A DNA stretch of 64,000 bases from Rhizophagus irregularis (Eukaryota; Glomeromycota; Glomeromycetes; Glomerales; Glomeraceae): positions 1,302,001-1,366,000 of the forward strand of contig NC_089450.1 of assembly GCF_026210795.1 (NCBI RefSeq). Reading direction: 5' to 3'. This document shows positions 61,540 through 64,000 of the stretch, one piece after another. The stretch's first letter is position 1, and every line of letters begins with the position of its first letter. The position numbers and the translations under genes are program-made. Under the pieces are notes generated by a model. The model ran no database searches, was not told the DNA's origin, and worked only from the letters and a program-made list of their open reading frames with translations.

Positions 61540-63945
61540 CATTTTTACATGTAATTCAAATGAATATTACTTCCACTTTCAAGTCACCTGATATCTTTGA
61601 TTTTAATTCTGGCCAAATCCTAGAGAAAAAAGATGCTTTAGAATCTAAATGTGTTTTTTTATCAAGGGTAATTTGAATCAGAGTAATATACAATGTGTCT
61701 TCATCAACTTTTTCTTTTTTATTCTTCATTTTATAAAGTGTTAATAATCCATCAATTGACTTTTAGTTCCAAAGACATGATAAATAAATTGTGCATAAAT
61801 TTTTATTTATAGAAAAATCAATTTTTTCTATACTGGTAAAAAATTTGTAACTATCAAACTTAAAATTTATCATATTTGCCATAAGTCCATTCTTTCAAAT
61901 ACTAGCAAAACATGCTTTTTTCACCATGAATTTCTTTACTAAAGGGTTATTCTTAAACTCCTTTATACATTGGACCCAACTTGAACTTTTGAATATGTCC
62001 ATATTACCCTTTTGAAATAAATAATCATCTATGCAATCCTGTACAAATCCAACAACATCCATTATGATCAATATAGAAGAAACAATGATCATAATCATCA
62101 GTTTCATAGCTAAGAGGAGTATCATTTGTCAAGCATGATGACATTAATTGGACATGACTATATAAAAATAAAAGTCAGTTTTCATATAACTTATATTAGT
62201 GTTGGTCTCCATAAATAGTTGTAAGTCCAAAAGTCAAATAAATATCATGGTTGTAAATTAGAATTACCATCTTTGAGCTAACCACAATAGTGTAGTATTT
62301 ACAGCCAATTTACAGCTTACGTTTATAATATTATAATATTACAACCACTAAAGGTTGTAATTCAATATATAATAATCGTTACTTATGGCAACCAACCTTA
62401 ACTTATATATTGATTGCAAAGTAAACAACAATATATACAGATCCCATCTTTGGCTTTTTGATATAAGATCTGAAAAGTTCATCATTGGCACTTGTACCTT
62501 ATTTATTAATATTTGTTTTAAGTGATTGAATGCATTTTCAGAATTTTCTTTGGAACCTAGAAAAAAGCTCAAAAAGAGTGGATTTCGTCTGGTGATATAT
62601 TCAATTTTTCCTTTTGTTTATCATTCATTAATGGCGATTTGGAATCATTTTTAATCCACCATTGTGACATTTCATCCTAAAGTATATATTACATTAATAC
62701 ATAAAACATTCAAGCATAGAGAATTTAATTTGTCTTACCTTATCAAATCCTCCATAAAGTTCAATCCTTTTCTCATTAGTTTGTTTTACTTTAAGAAATT
62801 TAAGACACAGTACCGATCTGTTATTTGCTGATGAACTCTTAATATAAAAATGATTTCTAGCTATTCGATTGAGGAATTCTATAATTTCAGTACTATTATG
62901 ACTATCTAAAAAATTCATTTGACCTACAACTATGTACAGCGGTTCTGATTCCTCCTTACAGAACTTTTCTATTTCATTAAGCGTCTTACAGGTATAGATT
63001 TTGTTAAATTTGTAATTATTATTTTCATAGGCGAGATATAATGCAGATTTAACATAATCTACTGGATCAATAGCTAATTCATGGAAATCGGGAAGGTATA
63101 CTACGCGCTATCCAGTTCTAAGAAGAAACCATACTATCGTCGCAAGGATATGTGACTTCCCATACCCTATAGTGCCATAAATGAAGCATTTCATATAACC
63201 ATCCCCAAATACAAATTCTTTAATTATTTTTAAAACATCATCAAATGCCTTTCTTCCTATGTACCAAAATTTACCATCTTTAATAGAAAACCTCTCTACT
63301 GGTTCGTCATTGCCAAGGAATGGGAATGATAGTGAAATGAGAGTTTTAGAGTTTGAGTAAACTTCAGGATTCTCTGGAAGTTCCATTATGCTTTTCATAA
63401 TTTTTTGAGCACGAGCGAGTAAAAATTATCTCCGGAACTAAGAAATAATTATTTGTTAAAATATTTGATGTATTAGGTTTGTCAGACATTATAAACGCAC
63501 CTGTTAGTTTGCCTTTTTTTCGGTCTCGGTCTTCATTACCATCATCCAAATCCCATCTTCTTCCCTAATCGAAATAAAAAAATTATAGGACGTGAGATAA
63601 CGCGAATTTCTTGTTCGAGAGGTAAACAATTGGGAGACACTTACCAGTGGTGGCGGGCGGTATTTGAACGATTATGTGGATGTGTTTGCAGTGTGGCTTG
63701 TGCCAAAATGCTCTTTAATAGTATCGAAATCTTTCAACTCCACAGCTCCAAATTTTTGTACGATGTTATTAATTTCCCGCTTATTGGTTTCAGGAATATT
63801 GACTTTCCATAATATAAGTTGGTTTGCATCAAAAGTTTTAAACACGTTCTCCTTGCGGCTTCTTTGAGTTGTGAAATGTTTTCGATACTGTCGGTTTTGA
63901 TCGTAAAAGTATTGTCTTCACCCACAACGAAACAGCCTAACATGA
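61540..63945 (-). pseudogene. Crinkler (CRN) family gene, degenerate
   Basis: Minus-strand pieces follow the order of Rhizophagus CRN proteins. From 63943 comes a ubiquitin-like N-terminal (LFLAK-type) domain starting MLGCFVVGEDNTFTIKTD, with LILWKV, and HIHIIVQIPP at its end. An NTPase domain follows with Walker A GTIGYGKSHIL (about 63175) and VVYLPDFHE. A Walker-B-like VVGQMNFLDS (about 62925) comes next, and near 61700 a restriction-endonuclease-like end (IVLIQITLDKKTHLDSKASF). The breaks are a frame slip near 63850, another near 63680, an in-frame TAG just after LLRTG (about 63106), and further stops and shifts in 62560-61540. CRN proteins are host-directed or intracellular conflict proteins of fungi and oomycetes. 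This copy cannot make a full product. Confidence 0.75.
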
Positions 63946-64000
63946 TGTCAGTATATCTGCAAACGCGAAAATAGAGTTAAAACAGGGATTAAAACAGATT

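Overview
The window looks like a piece of an AT-rich, repeat-laden fungal genome, most likely an arbuscular mycorrhizal fungus (Glomeromycota, Rhizophagus-like). This is inference from several signs: genes broken by many short GT-AG introns, fungal nuclear genes for mitochondrial proteins, F-box and BTB-BACK-TLDc family genes, a Crinkler-type (CRN) gene remnant, and a dense cover of DNA transposons and their short derivatives. No bacterial operon structure, tRNA, rRNA or CRISPR array was found.

0-7.5 kb is accessory. It holds LINE-like debris, a long inverted-repeat element, a broken gene with an EVE/ASCH-like (PUA-fold) domain followed by a class I aminoacyl-tRNA-synthetase-like domain (3010-4536), and several short TIR elements, one nested inside another.

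7.5-20.7 kb is a compact island of apparently intact genes: a small mitochondrial-type protein, short/branched-chain acyl-CoA dehydrogenase, ribosomal protein L35, mitochondrial ribosomal protein mL53, a membrane-anchored short-chain dehydrogenase, 2-isopropylmalate synthase and a PMC1-type calcium P-ATPase. I rebuilt the exons from splice signals and reading phase; every model closes in frame. The island joins branched-chain amino acid synthesis (isopropylmalate synthase), branched-chain acyl-CoA breakdown, cytosolic and mitochondrial translation, and calcium export.

20.7-30.5 kb is gene-free: AT-rich DNA, TIR elements with 8-bp target duplications, a 180-bp satellite, and a decayed coding remnant. 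30.6-37.7 kb is a second gene cluster: a pyruvate decarboxylase-type enzyme, two F-box proteins and a BTB-BACK-TLDc protein.

38-64 kb is almost wholly mobile or repetitive: decayed coding remnants, a hairpin satellite interrupted by a hAT-like element that carries a second hairpin array, foldback elements, a 3-kb long-TIR element, a pogo/Tigger-type transposon with a broken transposase, a second broken pogo-type transposase, and a degenerate CRN-family gene at the right edge. Recurring themes are nested insertions with readable target duplications, and palindromic modules shared among otherwise different elements.
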